DNA of 6,730 nucleotides from assembly GCA_037190175.1 (NCBI GenBank), contig JBBCJM010000119.1:1-6730 (forward strand), in the 5' to 3' direction. Source of the DNA: JBBCJM01 sp037190175 (GTDB lineage Bacteria > Pseudomonadota > Alphaproteobacteria > Rhodobacterales > Rhodobacteraceae). The notes beneath the pieces were generated by a model. The model made no database searches and was not told the origin of the DNA. It saw only the letters and a list, made by a program, of their open reading frames with translations. This document shows, in pieces, positions 5,473-6,730 of the stretch. Within the stretch, counting starts at the first letter, position 1; the number at the start of each line of letters is the position of its first letter. The translations under genes and the position numbers were made by a program.

Positions 5473-6594
5473 ATGTCCCGCCCGCATGAGAACCACCGCG
5501 AAGATGTCGCCGGCCGCGCCAATGTCGAGGATACGCCCGAACTGCTGGCCTATTACGACGATCTCGACCGTTTCGGCGCCGGCGCGCTGTGGACGGTGGC
5601 CAACAAGATCGAGCCGTGGGAGCCGAAATCGGCCTCGGTCCCCATGCTGTGGCGCTGGAACGAACTGCGCGAACCCGTGCTGCGCTCGGTCGATCTGGTG
5701 ACGCCGGAGAAGGCGGGCCGCCGGGTGATCTACCTGCGCAACCCGGGCCGCGACGATGTGGCGGCGGCGGTCGGCTGGATCTACTCGGGCCTGCAAGTGA
5801 TGAACCCCGGCGAGGCGGCGGGCGCGCACCGCCATTCGGCCTCGGCGATCCGCTTCATCCTGGAGGGCTCGGGCGCTTATACGGTCGTCGACGGTCACAA
5901 GATGACGCTGGGCCGCAACGATTTCGTGCTGACCCCGAACGGCACCTGGCACGAACATGCCGTGGCCGCCGAGGGCAGCCCCTGCATCTGGCAGGATTGC
6001 CTCGACATCCCCTTCGTCAACGCGATGGAGGCGAATTTCTACGAGGTGCACCCCGACCTGACGCAGGCCGTGGGCTATCCGGTCGACGACATGACCAGGA
6101 CCTGGGGCAACGCGGGCCTCACGCCCAGCGACGGCGCCTGGTCCAAGGGCTACAGCCCGATGTTCAAATACGAATGGGAGCCGACCTATGCGGCGCTGCA
6201 CCGCTATGCCGGCTGCACCGACGGCTCGCCCTTCGACGGGGTGATGATGGATTATGTCAACCCCGCCACCAACGGCCCGGTGATGCGCACCCTGGGTGCC
6301 AGCATGCAGATGCTGCGGCCCGGCGAGCACACCAAGGCGCACCGCCACACCGGCAGCTGCCTCTATACCGTGGCCAAGGGCTCGGGCCACAGCATCATCA
6401 ACGGCAAGCGGTTCGACTGGTCGGAGCGCGACATCTTCTGCGTGCCCTCCTGGGCCTGGCACGAACATGTCAACGGATCGGCCAGCGAGGATGCCTGCCT
6501 GTTCTGCCTCAGCGACCTGCCGGTGATGCGGGCGCTCGGGCTCTACCGCGAACAGGCCTTCGGCGACAACGGCGGCCACCAGCCCATCAAGTGA
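5473..6594 (+). CDS. gtdA: Bicupin gentisate 1,2-dioxygenase-type ring-cleavage enzyme
   Basis: Gentisate 1,2-dioxygenase uses Fe(II) and O2 to open gentisate to maleylpyruvate. The 373-residue product has two cupin domains. The N-terminal one has the family pattern AHRHSASAIRF with H119, H121 and H160; the 2- and 39-residue spacings equal those of the iron ligands in the E. coli enzyme. WQDCLDIPFVNA (173-184) follows, close to the WLDGLDIPLV segment of this family. The C-terminal cupin keeps H290, H292 and H330, so both metal sites look intact. From memory, a roseobacter gentisate dioxygenase was reported with iron in both cupins. ATG 5473 has GGAGG at 5462-5466, six bases before it; the longer frame from 5302 is rejected because it runs through the repeat. 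The hydrolase gene 7 bases downstream supports a catabolic operon. Salicylate or 1-hydroxy-2-naphthoate dioxygenase are related alternatives. Confidence 0.85.
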   Translation: MSRPHENHREDVAGRANVEDTPELLAYYDDLDRFGAGALWTVANKIEPWEPKSASVPMLWRWNELREPVLRSVDLVTPEKAGRRVIYLRNPGRDDVAAAVGWIYSGLQVMNPGEAAGAHRHSASAIRFILEGSGAYTVVDGHKMTLGRNDFVLTPNGTWHEHAVAAEGSPCIWQDCLDIPFVNAMEANFYEVHPDLTQAVGYPVDDMTRTWGNAGLTPSDGAWSKGYSPMFKYEWEPTYAALHRYAGCTDGSPFDGVMMDYVNPATNGPVMRTLGASMQMLRPGEHTKAHRHTGSCLYTVAKGSGHSIINGKRFDWSERDIFCVPSWAWHEHVNGSASEDACLFCLSDLPVMRALGLYREQAFGDNGGHQPIK

Positions 6595-6601
6595 GGACGG
6601 A

Positions 6602-6730
6602 ATGAAACTTGTCACCTACCGCGCCACGGTCGAAACCGCGGCCCGTCTCGGCGTGATCGCGGGCGACCTCGTGGTCGATGTGGCGCGCCTTGGCGCCGCC
6701 TTCGACGAGGCGCTGCCCGACTCGATGCTG
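6602..6730 (+). CDS. Fumarylacetoacetate hydrolase (FAH) family protein, N-terminal part
   Basis: Only the first 43 residues are present; the gene runs off the right edge. It opens MKLVTYRA and continues LGVIAGDLVVDVARLG, the N-terminal strand pattern of many FAH-family proteins (fumarylpyruvate hydrolases, 2-keto-4-pentenoate hydratase/isomerase-like). The catalytic, metal-binding part is not visible. ATG 6602 follows GAGGA (6593-6597), which overlaps the dioxygenase stop, so the two genes are surely co-transcribed and perhaps coupled. Behind a gentisate dioxygenase, the likely role is hydrolysis of maleyl- or fumarylpyruvate to pyruvate and maleate or fumarate. That role is inferred from context plus the N-terminal pattern. 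Confidence 0.75.
   Translation, partial: MKLVTYRATVETAARLGVIAGDLVVDVARLGAAFDEALPDSML

Noticed and set aside
5458..6615. A 385-residue open frame on the - strand opposite the dioxygenase
   Set aside because: Same GC-rich shadow effect; no motif or plausible start signal, and it covers a clearly real bicupin gene.

Overview
The window is high-GC, densely packed bacterial chromosome, most likely from an alphaproteobacterium of the Rhodobacteraceae (roseobacter/Rhodobacter group). This rests on three things: the protein sequences of RecF and GyrB, strong GC bias at third codon positions, and the recF ... gyrB order typical of that group. It holds five complete housekeeping or accessory genes, one complete catabolic gene and one gene cut by the right edge, all on the + strand. 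I see no insertion sequence, phage gene, tRNA, rRNA or CRISPR array.

Region 1 (1-2166) starts with a short intergenic element (hairpin plus a conserved 25-base tail). It is followed by recF (DNA recombination and replication-fork repair), a small VOC-fold protein and a LysE/RhtB-type exporter. These three genes are joined by two consecutive ATGA stop/start overlaps, so they are probably one translationally coupled operon.

Region 2 (2167-4857) holds gyrB, encoding the DNA gyrase B subunit. It has its own near-consensus sigma70-type promoter (GTGACA, 17 bases, TATAAC) just upstream, and that placement supports the ATG at 2247 as the start. A GAAA-loop hairpin follows the stop codon directly. 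The 166-base gap up to the next gene contains two more inverted repeats, one of which looks like a dispersed intergenic palindrome.

Region 3 (4858-5472) encodes a HIT-family nucleotide-binding protein. After it comes a second copy of the hairpin plus 25-base tail, which matches the copy at the window start at 23 of 25 positions. A perfect 14-base palindrome follows, a candidate operator for the downstream genes.

Region 4 (5473-6730) begins a catabolic operon: a bicupin gentisate 1,2-dioxygenase-type enzyme, then after 7 bases the start of a fumarylacetoacetate-hydrolase-family gene. Together they fit ring cleavage of gentisate (or a related hydroxybenzoate) followed by hydrolysis of the cleavage product.

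I did not find a clearly new biological system. The items most worth a second look are the repeated hairpin/tail element, the palindrome before the dioxygenase, and the coupling of recF to two unrelated genes.
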